A DNA stretch of 46,207 bases from Veillonella sp. AM51-8BH (GTDB lineage Bacteria; Bacillota; Negativicutes; Veillonellales; Veillonellaceae), in contig NZ_QSDY01000011.1 in assembly GCF_003463825.1 (NCBI RefSeq), positions 1 to 46,207 of the forward strand, read 5' to 3'. This document shows, piece after piece, positions 1 to 11,463 of the stretch (positions within the stretch are counted from its first letter, which is position 1; each line of letters opens with the position of its first letter). A program made the position numbers and the translations under genes. Below the pieces are notes generated by a model. That model was not told where the DNA came from. It made no database searches and was given only the letters and a program-made list of their open reading frames with translations.

Positions 1-22
1 AAGCTTATAACTGTTTGATAAA

Positions 23-65
23 AGAAAAATCCTTAGAACATACCATAAAATACATTCTAAGGATT
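23..65 (-). terminator. Intrinsic terminator downstream of the MFS gene
   Basis: Inverted repeat with 11-bp arms at 28-38 and 55-65. Read on the minus strand, the hairpin is followed by a T-rich tract (TTTTTCTTTT). It lies about 65 bp past the stop of the MFS transporter and fits leftward termination; the plus strand has no T run after the stem. Confidence 0.7.
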
Positions 66-130
66 GATTATTATATTGTGTCTAATAGTCTAATACGGTT
101 AGTAGCTTTTACTATATCACTATATTTGTT

Positions 131-1306
131 TTACAGTTCTAGAGGCGTATACCTCTTTATCCATATATGATATAAAGCCAACGCTACAATCATTGTCAAC
201 GCTGTAAACATATAAAGATACTGATATCCTACAGCACTAGCTAACAGAGCAAGAATGACAGATCCCGCCCCCACACTTATATCTAATGCTAAAAAATATG
301 TTGCTGTCGATACCCCAGCCCGTTCTATTGGTGCTGATTGAATGGCTAACGCTTGAAATGCTGGTTGTGCTGCACCATAACCTAAACCTAACAAAGGGGC
401 CGTTAATATTATGGTTAATGGCGTAGTAGCTATTCCTAACGCTAATAGTCCTAGTATAAAGAGTACTAGGCCTGGGTAGATAATATATTTAGAGCCATAC
501 CGAGCATATGCTTTTCCTACTAGAGGTCGACTGATTATGATCATTACAGCAAAGATAGCAAAAAATGCACTGCCCCAAATACCAGACCCCATACTATTTA
601 ACTCAATGGGAATAAATACTAACACACCAGAATAGGTAAAGCCAATAAACAGTCCCATTAAAGCCCAAGGCAAACTTCTTTTTTCAATAAATTGAGATAT
701 ATGCCACCCTTTGTGAGTAGATGGTTTAGGCATTGCTAATTCTTTTGATAAGGGAATACTATTACTCAATACTAGGACTAACCCTGTCATAATAGTTAAG
801 AAAAGATAGAGAGCTATACTACCATATGAAGCAAGTGCATATAAGCCTATTGCAGGCCCCAACACCATTGCCACATTCGAAAAGATAGCAAACATATTGA
901 TGCCCTCCCCCTTTCGATTAGGAGGTAACACCAATACCGCCAACGCCGCCATTACAGTTGTGCCTAAAGCAAATACAACACCATGTAGCCCCCGCAATAC
1001 AAAGATGGCTTCTAAAGAGGTTGTAAAATTAAAGAGCCCCATAATGATGAAAAATAAAGCAGTTGATAGTAGTAATACAACTCGTTTGTTAAAGCCATCA
1101 ATCAAGCGACCTGCAAAGAGCCTACATACAATTGTTCCTATTTGAAAATAGGTCATCGCTAATCCCGCATCTAAATCACTTCCACTTAATTCAGAGGTTA
1201 TGACTATCGGCAAGGCTGCTACGAGAACATATTGTGTCATATATAAAATGCCACTGCTTATACCATAGTTTATAAAAGCAGGGCTCCATAATCGATTTGG
1301 ATCCAT
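131..1306 (-). CDS. Major facilitator superfamily (MFS) transporter
   Basis: A 391-residue hydrophobic protein with about twelve predicted membrane segments, the usual length for a proton-coupled MFS permease of the inner membrane. The loop between helices 2 and 3 carries the MFS motif-A-like stretch RLFAGRLIDGFNKR (about residues 62-75), which is the best family evidence. The N-terminal half resembles drug or small-molecule efflux permeases, but the substrate cannot be read from sequence. The ATG start is preceded by a modest purine-rich site (AGGGGA). It is transcribed alone, away from the sec genes, from its own promoter at 1343-1371 and ends at a hairpin at 23-65. No regulator is adjacent. 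Family assignment is confident; function is open. Confidence 0.85.
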   Translation of the reverse strand: MDPNRLWSPAFINYGISSGILYMTQYVLVAALPIVITSELSGSDLDAGLAMTYFQIGTIVCRLFAGRLIDGFNKRVVLLLSTALFFIIMGLFNFTTSLEAIFVLRGLHGVVFALGTTVMAALAVLVLPPNRKGEGINMFAIFSNVAMVLGPAIGLYALASYGSIALYLFLTIMTGLVLVLSNSIPLSKELAMPKPSTHKGWHISQFIEKRSLPWALMGLFIGFTYSGVLVFIPIELNSMGSGIWGSAFFAIFAVMIIISRPLVGKAYARYGSKYIIYPGLVLFILGLLALGIATTPLTIILTAPLLGLGYGAAQPAFQALAIQSAPIERAGVSTATYFLALDISVGAGSVILALLASAVGYQYLYMFTALTMIVALALYHIWIKRYTPLEL

Positions 1307-1342
1307 CTATCTATCCCCTTTTCAGCATTGTGTTACTTTGCT

Positions 1343-1371
1343 ATTTTACGCCCCCTGTACAAAGAATTCAA
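1343..1371 (-). promoter_or_regulatory. Probable sigma-A promoter of the MFS gene
   Basis: On the minus strand, TTGAAT (1366-1371) and TAAAAT (1343-1348) are separated by exactly 17 bp, about 37 bp upstream of the MFS start codon. Spacing and hexamers match the housekeeping consensus well. Confidence 0.6.
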
Positions 1372-1455
1372 TAAGTATAGACCTTACTATGTACATATAT
1401 CCTATACATATATGTATGAGTTATCCATGGTAATAATTTATTAGTAGATGATACA

Positions 1456-1494
1456 TAAAAAGAACCTCTCTGATTATAATACAGAGAGGTTCTT
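1456..1494 (-). terminator. Intrinsic terminator after secF
   Basis: A perfect 13-bp inverted repeat (1460-1472 with 1482-1494, 9-nt loop) followed on the minus strand by TTTT. It closes the ruvC-to-secF transcription block about 35 bp past the secF stop. Confidence 0.8.
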
Positions 1495-1529
1495 ATACTT
1501 TTACCAACAATAGGTAAAAGCATTATATA

Positions 1530-2426
1530 TTATTGTTGATTGCGGATATCGTTTTTGTTGCGACTCTTCCACATAACCCATAAAGATGTAGCTACGCAGA
1601 TAGAGGAGTACGCACCACTAGCAAAACCAATAATCATACAAAGAGCAAAGTTCTTTGTAGTGTCCCCACCGAATAGATAGAGAGATACACAGGCAAACAT
1701 AACGGTAGCCAATGTATAGAAACTACGGTGAATACTCTGTGTAATAGACGCATTCGCAAGATCTGCAAATGTGTCAGAACGTTTATGTGTATGTGTATTT
1801 TCACGAACACGGTCAAAGATAACTACAGATTCATTCATGGAGTAACCTACAACCGTAAGAATAGCCGCCAAGAAAGACGCATCAATTTCTAATTGGAAAT
1901 AAGAGAATACACCAAGAACCATAATCAAATCATGGAAAATTGCAACGAGAGCAGAAATAGCAACTTTATATTCAAAACGATAAGAAATATATAATGCTAA
2001 TGCCGCAAACGCTATAACAAGATTTAACAACGCATGTTCTGTAACTTCAGAACCAATTACAGCACCTACAGTTTCAATACGTTTAACTGTATTGTTACCG
2101 ATAGATTTAGTCAAAGATTCAATCACAGCGGCACTTTCACTAGGTTCAAGATTACGTGTACGAATCATTACGTCTTCGCCCGCTGTATCACCAGTAGTAT
2201 CTCCAGAAAGCTGAATTTGTGCGTTTTCAAGATTATATTCTTTTAGGACGTCACGAACTTGACTAACCTCTACAGGCTGATCAAATACAACTTCAACAAT
2301 CGTACCACCAGTATAATCAATACCAAAGTTAAAACCTTTAGTAAAGATGGAAATCAAACTGATAATAACAAGTGTGGAGGAAATTGCAAACCACCAACGA
2401 TGATGCTTAATTACGTCTAATGTCAT
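1530..2426 (-). CDS. secF: Protein translocase subunit SecF
   Basis: Inner-membrane partner of SecD that uses the proton gradient to help proteins complete passage through SecYEG. The 298-residue product has the family layout: first membrane helix at about 11-30, an extracytoplasmic domain to about 125 containing the GIDYTGGT motif (about residues 35-42), then five helices. The conserved VVGYSMNESVVIFDRVRE segment (about 190-207) lies in the proton-path region. Its ATG overlaps the secD stop by 4 nt (ATGA), so translation is probably coupled. SecD and SecF are separate genes here, unlike the fused form in Bacillus. Identification is firm. Confidence 0.97.
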   Translation of the reverse strand: MTLDVIKHHRWWFAISSTLVIISLISIFTKGFNFGIDYTGGTIVEVVFDQPVEVSQVRDVLKEYNLENAQIQLSGDTTGDTAGEDVMIRTRNLEPSESAAVIESLTKSIGNNTVKRIETVGAVIGSEVTEHALLNLVIAFAALALYISYRFEYKVAISALVAIFHDLIMVLGVFSYFQLEIDASFLAAILTVVGYSMNESVVIFDRVRENTHTHKRSDTFADLANASITQSIHRSFYTLATVMFACVSLYLFGGDTTKNFALCMIIGFASGAYSSICVATSLWVMWKSRNKNDIRNQQ

Positions 2427-3697
2427 TTGCGTTTACCTCCTTTCAAAGATTTTGGTGCAAATGCGTCAGCACTTGTGCTTGGAGAGATATTCGCACCAAA
2501 CCAGAATGGATGGTTCGTAAAGTTACAGTCAATAAGTAAGCGTAATAAGAAATGGCTCACAGTAATCGCTGTGAACATACTTACAACAACACCTACGCCT
2601 AAGCTGATAGCGAAACCTTTTACAGGGCCAGAGCCTAAGATTGTCAAGATAGCAGCAGTAATGATAACGGATACGTTCGCATCTGTAATTGTTGCTAAAG
2701 CACGACTGAAACCAGCTTCCATGGCTACACGCATGGACTTACCGGAGAACACCTCTTCTTTGAAACGTTCAAAGATAAGAATGTTCGCATCTACAGCAAC
2801 ACCCATGGATAAGATAATACCAGCGATACCTGGCAATGTCATAGTTGCATTAAAGCCTTTACCTAATACGAGCAATAAGAGCATAACATATACAAGTAAT
2901 GCAATATTAGCTACGATACCAGAAAAACGATATAAAATAACCAAGAAAATCATGATCATGGCAATACCAGCACTGAAGGCTACAACAGATTTATCCTTGG
3001 AGTCTTGACCCAAAGAAGGACCGACTGTACGCACTTCTAATACATTAATTTTAACAGGCAATGCACCAGAACGTAATAAAATAGCCAAGTCTTTAGCTTC
3101 TTCTAAGCTTTGACTACCAGAGATTGTTGCTTTACCACCTGTAATTGCTTGTTGTACTACAGGATTAGTCAATTCTTTACCATCCAATGTAATGGCAATA
3201 CGACGACCAATATTTTTAGATGTTAAATCAGCAAACTTCTTAGCCCCTTCATCGCTTAATTCAATAGCAACGAGTGGTTGTTTATTTTGACCTAACTCTT
3301 CTTTAGCATCTTTTAAATCATCACCAGTCATAACAGTTTGACCTTGGTCGTTTTTAAATTCCAAGACCGCTGTTTTACCGATACGTTTAATCGCTTCGTC
3401 AGGATCTTTTACACCTGGCAATTCGATGATAATACGACGAGCACCTTCACGTTGTACTAATGGTTCAGACAAACCCATTTCATTAATACGACGCTCTAAG
3501 ATTTGCTTCGCTCGTTCCACTGCATCATTGTCAGCTGTACCAGTCGCAGAGTCCTCTGCTTCCAATACGATGTGCGTACCACCTTGCAAGTCTAGACCTT
3601 GTTTCAAAGAGCCTGCTAATGGTTGAATAAAATACGCAAATAATCCAATGATGGCAGCAATAACTACTAAAAACTTGATAATAGCTTTACCGTTCAA
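2423..3697 (-). CDS. secD: Protein translocase subunit SecD
   Basis: Sec accessory membrane protein, 424 residues, which pulls translocating proteins across the membrane together with SecF. Visible features are an N-terminal helix, the GLDLQGGTHIVLE motif (about residues 35-47), the extracytoplasmic P1-type region containing the GVKDPDEAIKRIGKTA segment, and C-terminal helices with VAVDANILIFERFKEE (about 300-315), the RND-like proton-path motif. It follows the folate cyclo-ligase gene by 21 bp and overlaps secF. Its grouping with yajC matches the common yajC-secD-secF order, interrupted here by one metabolic gene. Confidence 0.97.
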   Translation of the reverse strand: MNGKAIIKFLVVIAAIIGLFAYFIQPLAGSLKQGLDLQGGTHIVLEAEDSATGTADNDAVERAKQILERRINEMGLSEPLVQREGARRIIIELPGVKDPDEAIKRIGKTAVLEFKNDQGQTVMTGDDLKDAKEELGQNKQPLVAIELSDEGAKKFADLTSKNIGRRIAITLDGKELTNPVVQQAITGGKATISGSQSLEEAKDLAILLRSGALPVKINVLEVRTVGPSLGQDSKDKSVVAFSAGIAMIMIFLVILYRFSGIVANIALLVYVMLLLLVLGKGFNATMTLPGIAGIILSMGVAVDANILIFERFKEEVFSGKSMRVAMEAGFSRALATITDANVSVIITAAILTILGSGPVKGFAISLGVGVVVSMFTAITVSHFLLRLLIDCNFTNHPFWFGANISPSTSADAFAPKSLKGGKRK

Positions 3698-3718
3698 AAT
3701 AGTTGCTCCCTTCTACTA

Positions 3719-4285
3719 CTATACGCAATGTATAACGCCTTGCTCCGTTACAATTTTGCTCATCCGTTGGTCCAGTTCATCCATTGGAATTAGTGTATCC
3801 CACAATTGTACTGACCAGCATATGCCCATAAATGTACATGGTGAAAGTTCCTTGAGAAATCGATCATAATACCCATTCCCCATCCCCATGCGACCACCTT
3901 GACGGTCAAAGCCAGCACCAGGCACTAAAATCAAATCCAAGTCATGTGGATTAATAACCTCGTATGGCTCAGAGGGAATGCGTATATTTAACACACCCCG
4001 AGTGATAGATTCTAGAGACTTGAGACGAACTGCAATCATTGTCGTCTTATCTGTACAAACTGGAACATATACGGATTTACCATGTTCTAAAGCATGACGA
4101 ATCACATCGTCTAAATTGGCCTCCTTGGGCATCGCCAAATAGGCCATAATGCTATTGGCTGATTTATATTCAGGAGTATTGACGATTTGCTCCGTCAACA
4201 TTGATGTCCATGTATTACAATCAGCAACGGATAAAGCAGCGCGCTTGGACTTGCACGCCCGGCGCACTGCTTCCTTTGTATTCAT
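3719..4285 (-). CDS. 5-formyltetrahydrofolate cyclo-ligase family protein
   Basis: A cytoplasmic enzyme of 188 residues expected to convert 5-formyltetrahydrofolate to 5,10-methenyltetrahydrofolate with ATP (MTHFS/YgfA family). The N-terminal basic stretch RRACKSKRAAL and the glycine-rich GGRMGMGNGYYDRFL motif near residue 135 are typical of the ATP/folate site, and the length matches the family. The start codon overlaps the yajC stop in TAATG, so it is read in the same operon, between yajC and secD. That placement looks like operon convenience rather than a functional link to secretion. Confidence 0.9.
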   Translation of the reverse strand: MNTKEAVRRACKSKRAALSVADCNTWTSMLTEQIVNTPEYKSANSIMAYLAMPKEANLDDVIRHALEHGKSVYVPVCTDKTTMIAVRLKSLESITRGVLNIRIPSEPYEVINPHDLDLILVPGAGFDRQGGRMGMGNGYYDRFLKELSPCTFMGICWSVQLWDTLIPMDELDQRMSKIVTEQGVIHCV

Positions 4286-4574
4286 TATTTTTCTTCCTTG
4301 TTTTTCTTGGAAAGAACGTTAGCAATTGCAGAACGCGCAAATGTTAACTCCACTTTTTCAGATACTTGAACCTTTACTTTTTCATCATCAAGTTCAACGA
4401 TTTCACCATAAATACCGCCAATAGTAACGATTTTTTGGCCTTTTTTCAAACTGCCCAACAAATTAGCGCGCTCTTTTTGTTGTTTTTTTGTGGACGCCAT
4501 AATAAGAAATAAAAGATTACGACCATCAACAAAATAGGCCAACTAGTTTGCAACACTTGTAAAATATCTTCCAT
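4285..4574 (-). pseudogene. yajC: YajC, preprotein translocase subunit, reading frame broken by one missing base
   Basis: YajC is a small single-helix inner-membrane protein that associates with SecDF. A proper start, ATG at 4572-4574, has an AGGAGG site just upstream and encodes MEDILQVLQTSWPILLM followed by a membrane helix and the typical FLLWRPQK. In this frame translation soon reaches a stop. The rest of YajC (KKQQKERANLLGSLKKGQK, then IVTIGGIYGEIVEL) continues in another frame to 4285. The switch falls in a run of seven A (sense strand; T run at 4482-4488); eight A would join both halves into one normal protein of about 96 residues. An open frame starting at TTG 4542 exists but lacks the membrane helix, so it is not the natural protein. 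This may be a sequencing error, a true mutation or polymerase slippage. Confidence 0.85.
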
Positions 4575-4651
4575 TTTATCCTCCTAGTATAATAAATATA
4601 TTTTTCTTTTCTAGTATAGCCACCTAATATAGATTTGACTAGACTTAATTA

Positions 4652-6801
<2,150 letters not shown>

Positions 6802-6812
6802 CGCAATCCTTA

Positions 6813-8402
6813 TTAGTACATTTTCTTTAATGTAATGCCACTATAGTAGTGACGCAAAATAGTTTGGTAATAATTTGTATCCCCTGGTGTCGCACGCTTA
6901 GCCATTTCTGCAGCGCCCCATTGAGACATACCAAGACCATGTCCCCAACCGTGGCCTTTAATATAGACAGTATCATTGCTACCAGTAAAATTATGATATG
7001 CCTTACCTGTATCTTTAGCTGGGTTATGATTTACATAAAAATCAAATAGTGTTGATTTCAAGCCTAAAATACTGCGTAAAGAATCCCCATCAATGGTCGT
7101 TTTTCCAGAGGTACCTATGAAAGTAGCACTCTTAATTCGACCAGATACGCCGCGGTCAGATGTTTGTTGACCTGGCTTGCCAAGAGGTGTCAATTGAATA
7201 CTCTTCAATTTGCCAACCCCTTTACTAGCTGCGTTAAGCTTACTTTCAAGGGCCTGACGAGAAGTAGTAACCGTCCAGTTCGATGTAGATGTGCCAGTAC
7301 TAAAATCCTTTACACCTTTCAAATACGGTACATCACTACCCCAAACATTGACACTATCCTCAGTATAACCGCCACCATCAGAATGGAATAAAGCATTGAT
7401 AGGGCGTTGGTTATATAACATAACCATCCCCTTTGTTTTATTAACTGCATTTGTAGTAGCTTGCGTTTCACCACTAACCCCATTATAAACTTGGTGATCT
7501 GTGGACGTACTCACATCATACAGCTTACCTTTATTCTCTTCCATAGTATGAAGAGCATAAGTTCGAGCAGCTACAGCTTGTGCTTCTAGTGCAGCTGCTG
7601 GCCAAGATGGAACGACTTCTTGCGGAACTACGCCATAAAGATAGTCTTCAAGAGGCACAGAATTAATGACCATCATCTTTCCATTATTAGCACGTAATGT
7701 AAGTCCTCCACGATAGCCTTTGCCTTCAAACAAGAATGGTGCATCACTATTGGCTGGTTTTAATGTAACTACTGTATCAATGACCTTGCCATTGACAGCA
7801 ATTTTACCACTTCGAATACCAACAGAGGTACCACGGTTTGCACTGATTGTACTTACTTGACCATTAGCACTATTTAACACAACCAGATTAGCAGTAGATG
7901 TAACTGTAGCATCGGAACTGCGACTACCCAATAACACGCGCACATTTGGTACATTTTCTACACGCTCCGTAGCAGGTGTAACAACAGAACCTACTTTATT
8001 ACGCGTAATAGCAGCCGTATTAGCTTTAATACTATTGGCTTCAGAAGTTTTTACAGCCTTAGATGCAGCTGGCTTTACCGTTGTAGCCTTAGCACTAGTA
8101 ACTGTAGATTTTGCAACAGGCTTTTGAGCCGTTGTTGCAGCCTTAGTTGCATTTGACTTCGGAGTCACTTTTGGCACAGGCTTTGGAGCCGGTTTAGTTA
8201 CAAGTGGTCGAAAAGTTGACCGCTTCGTCGTATTTACTTTCGATACATTTGTTGTAGATACTGTTGCTTTCGGCGTTGGCTTTTTAGTCACTACTGCACT
8301 TTTATGTTGCAATGTAGCCCCTTGTGCAACAGATGCACCGCCAATATTTACACCTAAAAACAAAGTTGCCATTATCATCAATTGTAATCGTTTCGTTTTC
8401 AT
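6813..8402 (-). CDS. SpoIID/LytB domain protein, secreted, with a Thr/Lys/Ala/Pro-rich linker
   Basis: SpoIID-family proteins cleave or bind peptidoglycan glycan strands (lytic transglycosylase activity is established for sporulation SpoIID). This 529-residue protein has an N-terminal signal sequence (about 1-29, ending near SVAQGA), then a low-complexity Thr/Lys/Ala/Pro/Val linker to about 145, then the SpoIID/LytB domain. Key family stretches are [19 protein letters not shown] followed by AVAARTYAL (about 250-283) and [15 protein letters not shown] near residue 485. The long linker suggests it reaches into the wall from the cell or outer-membrane side. Veillonella does not form spores, so a role in growth, division or wall remodelling is more likely. 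It starts 2 bp after ruvB. Confidence 0.88.
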   Translation of the reverse strand: MKTKRLQLMIMATLFLGVNIGGASVAQGATLQHKSAVVTKKPTPKATVSTTNVSKVNTTKRSTFRPLVTKPAPKPVPKVTPKSNATKAATTAQKPVAKSTVTSAKATTVKPAASKAVKTSEANSIKANTAAITRNKVGSVVTPATERVENVPNVRVLLGSRSSDATVTSTANLVVLNSANGQVSTISANRGTSVGIRSGKIAVNGKVIDTVVTLKPANSDAPFLFEGKGYRGGLTLRANNGKMMVINSVPLEDYLYGVVPQEVVPSWPAAALEAQAVAARTYALHTMEENKGKLYDVSTSTDHQVYNGVSGETQATTNAVNKTKGMVMLYNQRPINALFHSDGGGYTEDSVNVWGSDVPYLKGVKDFSTGTSTSNWTVTTSRQALESKLNAASKGVGKLKSIQLTPLGKPGQQTSDRGVSGRIKSATFIGTSGKTTIDGDSLRSILGLKSTLFDFYVNHNPAKDTGKAYHNFTGSNDTVYIKGHGWGHGLGMSQWGAAEMAKRATPGDTNYYQTILRHYYSGITLKKMY

Positions 8403-8404
8403 TG

Positions 8405-9409
8405 TTATTTCCCTGTCTGTGAAATACCTAAATGCTCATAGGCAAGTTTAGTGGCCACCCTCCCACGCGGTGTACGTCCTAAAAATCCTAATTGCATCAA
8501 ATATGGTTCATACACATCTTCGATGGTATCTCTCTCTTCGCTGATAGCTGCCGCAATAGTATCTATCCCTACCGGACCACCATCATACTTTTCAATAATA
8601 CACTCCAACACACGTCGATCGATTCGATCGAGTCCTTCTTTGTCAATATATAAACGTTGTAACGCATCATCTGCAATAATTTGAGTGATAACCCCATCAC
8701 CTATGACTTGTGCAAAATCACGTACCCGTTTAAGTAGACGATTTGCGATACGCGGTGTTCCCCTTGAACGTCGCGCAATTTCACTGGCCCCAGTCGGCTC
8801 AATACCAATATTGAGTATTTCTGCCGCTCGAGTCACAATAAACTCTAATTCCGGTTGTTTATAATATTCCAACCGGTTAATAATCCCAAAGCGGTCCCTT
8901 AATGGTGCCGCCAAAGCCCCCGCCCGTGTTGTGGCACCTACCAAAGTAAACTTTGGCAAATCAATACGCACCGTTCGAGCACTTGGGCCCTTACCGATGA
9001 TAATATCAATTGCATAGTCCTCCATAGCAGAGTACAATACTTCCTCTACACTGCGAGACAAGCGATGAATTTCATCGATAAATAATACATCATGATCATC
9101 TAAATTCGTTAAGATGGCAGCCAAGTCGCCAGACTTTTCAATAGCAGGACCAGAGGTTATGCGAAAATTAACACCCAATTCATTCGCAATAATACCTGCC
9201 AGTGTAGTCTTCCCAAGACCTGGTGGACCATAGAGCAATACATGGTCTAATGCTTCACCACGCTGCTTTGCAGCTTGAATATACACATTTAGATTGCCTT
9301 TAGCCTCTTCTTGACCTACATACTCGTTAAAGAACTTTGGTCGTAGGCTATATTGCCACATATCTTCTTCGTGCTCGCCATTTCCGACAAGGCGTACTTC
9401 TTCGTTCAT
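8405..9409 (-). CDS. ruvB: Holliday junction branch-migration helicase RuvB
   Basis: Hexameric AAA+ motor that drives branch migration of Holliday junctions on RuvA. It is 334 residues, the usual length. Walker [12 protein letters not shown] lies at about residue 60, Walker [10 protein letters not shown] at about 110, sensor-1-type GATTRAG at about 155, and a C-terminal winged helix ends with [11 protein letters not shown]. Gaps to ruvA and the SpoIID-like gene are 2 bp each. Confidence 0.99.
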   Translation of the reverse strand: MNEEVRLVGNGEHEEDMWQYSLRPKFFNEYVGQEEAKGNLNVYIQAAKQRGEALDHVLLYGPPGLGKTTLAGIIANELGVNFRITSGPAIEKSGDLAAILTNLDDHDVLFIDEIHRLSRSVEEVLYSAMEDYAIDIIIGKGPSARTVRIDLPKFTLVGATTRAGALAAPLRDRFGIINRLEYYKQPELEFIVTRAAEILNIGIEPTGASEIARRSRGTPRIANRLLKRVRDFAQVIGDGVITQIIADDALQRLYIDKEGLDRIDRRVLECIIEKYDGGPVGIDTIAAAISEERDTIEDVYEPYLMQLGFLGRTPRGRVATKLAYEHLGISQTGK

Positions 9410-9411
9410 CC

Positions 9412-10020
9412 TTATCGTCCTTTCCCAAGCTCAATCAAGCTGACCTTAATCAACTCAGATACATCGCGCTTACCATCATCTAAAGACTCTACAATGTCAG
9501 CCACATCTCGTTCTGAATAACCTAGCGACACAAGAGCCTCAATAGCCTCACCGGTAGCACCACTAGCGGCAACGCCAATCGGCTGTATAGCTGCTGGTGA
9601 TTCTGCAGATATATGTGTCATCTTCGCTAACTTATCCTTTAGTTCAAGAACAAGTCGCTCTGCAGATTTCTTCCCAATACCAGGTAACTTTGTTAATTGC
9701 TGTACCTGGCCATTGATAACAGCTAATTTGAAAGCCTCTGGTGTCATGCCAGACAAAATGCCAAGCCCCACCTTAGGCCCTATACCAGAAACAGAAATGA
9801 GTAAAATAAACAACTCATACTCCTCTTCCGTCCAAAAGCCATAGAGTTGCATCGCATCTTCACGTACGTTGAGATACGTGAATAGCGTTGCCTCATGACC
9901 TTCAATCAATTGTTGTCGCGTAGTGGTCGGCACATATACACGATACCCTACGCCATGTACATCTACGTAACAAGACTCTTTAAAGAGATGTGTTACGATA
10001 CCCCGTACATACCCTATCAT
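9412..10020 (-). CDS. ruvA: Holliday junction DNA-binding protein RuvA
   Basis: Tetrameric protein that holds the four-way junction and loads RuvB. The 202 residues show the OB-fold N-terminus ([12 protein letters not shown]), the two helix-hairpin-helix motifs ([11 protein letters not shown] near 80 and [12 protein letters not shown] near 118) and the C-terminal RuvB-contacting domain ([12 protein letters not shown]). The start overlaps the ruvC stop by one base (TAATG). Confidence 0.99.
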   Translation of the reverse strand: MIGYVRGIVTHLFKESCYVDVHGVGYRVYVPTTTRQQLIEGHEATLFTYLNVREDAMQLYGFWTEEEYELFILLISVSGIGPKVGLGILSGMTPEAFKLAVINGQVQQLTKLPGIGKKSAERLVLELKDKLAKMTHISAESPAAIQPIGVAASGATGEAIEALVSLGYSERDVADIVESLDDGKRDVSELIKVSLIELGKGR

Positions 10021-10514
10021 TATACCAACCTCTTCAATCTATCATTGTGAGAACTATGAGCCGTACAAATAGCGACAGCCAATGCATCTGCCGTATCATC
10101 GGGCTTAATTTTCTCACGAATCCCCAAAATATTCATTGTCATATAAATGACCTGATTCTTATCAGCCTTGCCGTAACCTGTAACGGCTTGCTTGATTTGT
10201 AGCGGTGTATATTCGTAAATAGGAATACGATGTTGTTCAGCCGCTAATAAGATAACACCACGTGCTTGACCGACCTTGATGGCCGTCGTTACATTGCGGT
10301 TGAAGAATAATTCTTCTACCCCGAACTTATCAGGCTTGAATTCCTCTAGAATATCACTTAGGTCATTAAATAAAATTTCCAACCGCTGTGAATCTGTTAA
10401 TTCCTTAGGAGTTGTAATAGCCCCATAGGCTACAGGTGTTAATTTGCTCCCCTTCACGTCAATAATGCCATAACCGCATATAGCCGTGCCTGGGTCAATA
10501 CCTATAATTCGCAC
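10020..10514 (-). CDS. ruvC: Crossover junction endodeoxyribonuclease RuvC
   Basis: Resolves Holliday junctions by paired nicks. The 164-residue protein keeps the acidic catalytic set: Asp7 in IIGIDPGT, Glu in FGVEELFF (about 67-68), and the two Asp residues in KPDDTADALAVA (about 138-142). The start is GTG at 10514 with a GGGGG-type ribosome site. It is the first gene of the ruvCAB-to-secF block, with a promoter just upstream at about 10578. Confidence 0.98.
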   Translation of the reverse strand: MRIIGIDPGTAICGYGIIDVKGSKLTPVAYGAITTPKELTDSQRLEILFNDLSDILEEFKPDKFGVEELFFNRNVTTAIKVGQARGVILLAAEQHRIPIYEYTPLQIKQAVTGYGKADKNQVIYMTMNILGIREKIKPDDTADALAVAICTAHSSHNDRLKRLV

Positions 10515-10577
10515 CTTAACCCCCTTAGTTTAAAAATGAGATAAGCTGTCGCCTACCTCCATTACATAATCTATTTT

Positions 10578-10607
10578 ATTATAGCACAATACCACATCGA
10601 AGTTCAT
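10578..10607 (-). promoter_or_regulatory. Probable promoter of the ruvC-to-secF operon
   Basis: A perfect TATAAT lies at 10578-10583 on the minus strand. The -35 is weak (TGAACT-like at 17 bp). It is about 65 bp upstream of the ruvC GTG and just past the yebC terminator, where a promoter is expected. Confidence 0.5.
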
Positions 10608-10674
10608 GAATTTCCATAGAAAATTTATAAGAAACTCATTAATTTTCATATTCCCAATGGTTCTTTAAAAAATA

Positions 10675-10706
10675 CATAAAAAAGGAGCACCTTTAACGTG
10701 CTCCTT
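10675..10706 (-). terminator. Intrinsic terminator after yebC
   Basis: A 9-bp GC-containing stem (10682-10690 with 10698-10706, 7-nt loop) is followed on the minus strand by six T. It lies 10 bp past the yebC stop and ends the trmD-to-yebC transcript. Confidence 0.85.
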
Positions 10707-10716
10707 ATAATAATTA

Positions 10717-11454
10717 TTATTCTTCTTCGTCGTCTGGCAAGATACCATTGTGATATACGTTTTGTACATCATCAAGATCATCCAATACGTCGAGCATTTT
10801 TTGCATTTTTACAGCATCATCGCCAGTCAATTCAATTGTAGTATCTGGAATCATTGTGATTTTCGCTACTTCTGTTTCAATGCCCGCATCAGCAAGAGCT
10901 GCTTCTACCGCATCATAATCTTCAGGAGTAGTATAAATTTCAAATACATCGTCTTCGGACTTAAGGTCTTCTGCGCCCGCTTCAAGAGCTAACATAGTCA
11001 ATTCATCTTCGTCATGACCTTCTTTATCGATAACGAATACGCCTTTAGATTTAAACATCCAACCTACGCAACCGCTTTCACCAAGGTTACCACCTTGTTT
11101 AGAGAATGCATGGCGTACATCGGCAGCCGCACGGTTACGATTATCCGTCATAACCTCTACAGTAACAGCCACACCAGCTGGACCATACCCTTCATATACG
11201 ATTTCTTCGTATGCGTTCATATCCGTAGCACCAACGCCTTTATCGATGGCACGTTGAATATTATCCTTAGGAATATTGTTTTCACGAGCTTTTTGCAAAG
11301 CCAATTTCAAACGCATATTACCTGTTGGATCGGCACCACCCATGCGTGCTGCAACAGTAATTTCGCGACCGATTTTTGTAGCTAGTTTAGCCTTCAAAGC
11401 ATCAGTTTTGCCTTTTTTATGTTTAATATTTGCCCATTTTGAATGTCCTGACAT
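10717..11454 (-). CDS. yebC: YebC/PmpR family protein (DUF28)
   Basis: A 245-residue acidic cytoplasmic protein beginning MSGHSKWANIKHKKGKTDA, the hallmark of the family, followed by the GGADPTGNMRLKLAL and NIPKDNIQRAI segments. Family members were named as DNA-binding regulators; more recent work links some of them to translation of proline-rich stretches. It is preceded by a clean AGGAGG site, follows the SPOUT methyltransferase gene by 9 bp, and is the last gene before a strong terminator. Confidence 0.95.
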   Translation of the reverse strand: MSGHSKWANIKHKKGKTDALKAKLATKIGREITVAARMGGADPTGNMRLKLALQKARENNIPKDNIQRAIDKGVGATDMNAYEEIVYEGYGPAGVAVTVEVMTDNRNRAAADVRHAFSKQGGNLGESGCVGWMFKSKGVFVIDKEGHDEDELTMLALEAGAEDLKSEDDVFEIYTTPEDYDAVEAALADAGIETEVAKITMIPDTTIELTGDDAVKMQKMLDVLDDLDDVQNVYHNGILPDDEEE

Positions 11455-11463
11455 AGACGCCTC

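Noticed and set aside
2427..3008. 193-codon plus-strand open frame inside secD
   Set aside because: Antisense of conserved secD codons and without recognisable protein features.
4476..4500. Programmed ribosomal frameshift in yajC
   Set aside because: No downstream pseudoknot or internal Shine-Dalgarno arrangement is evident, and two other genes show the same one-A loss without slippery runs, so an error or mutation is the simpler reading.
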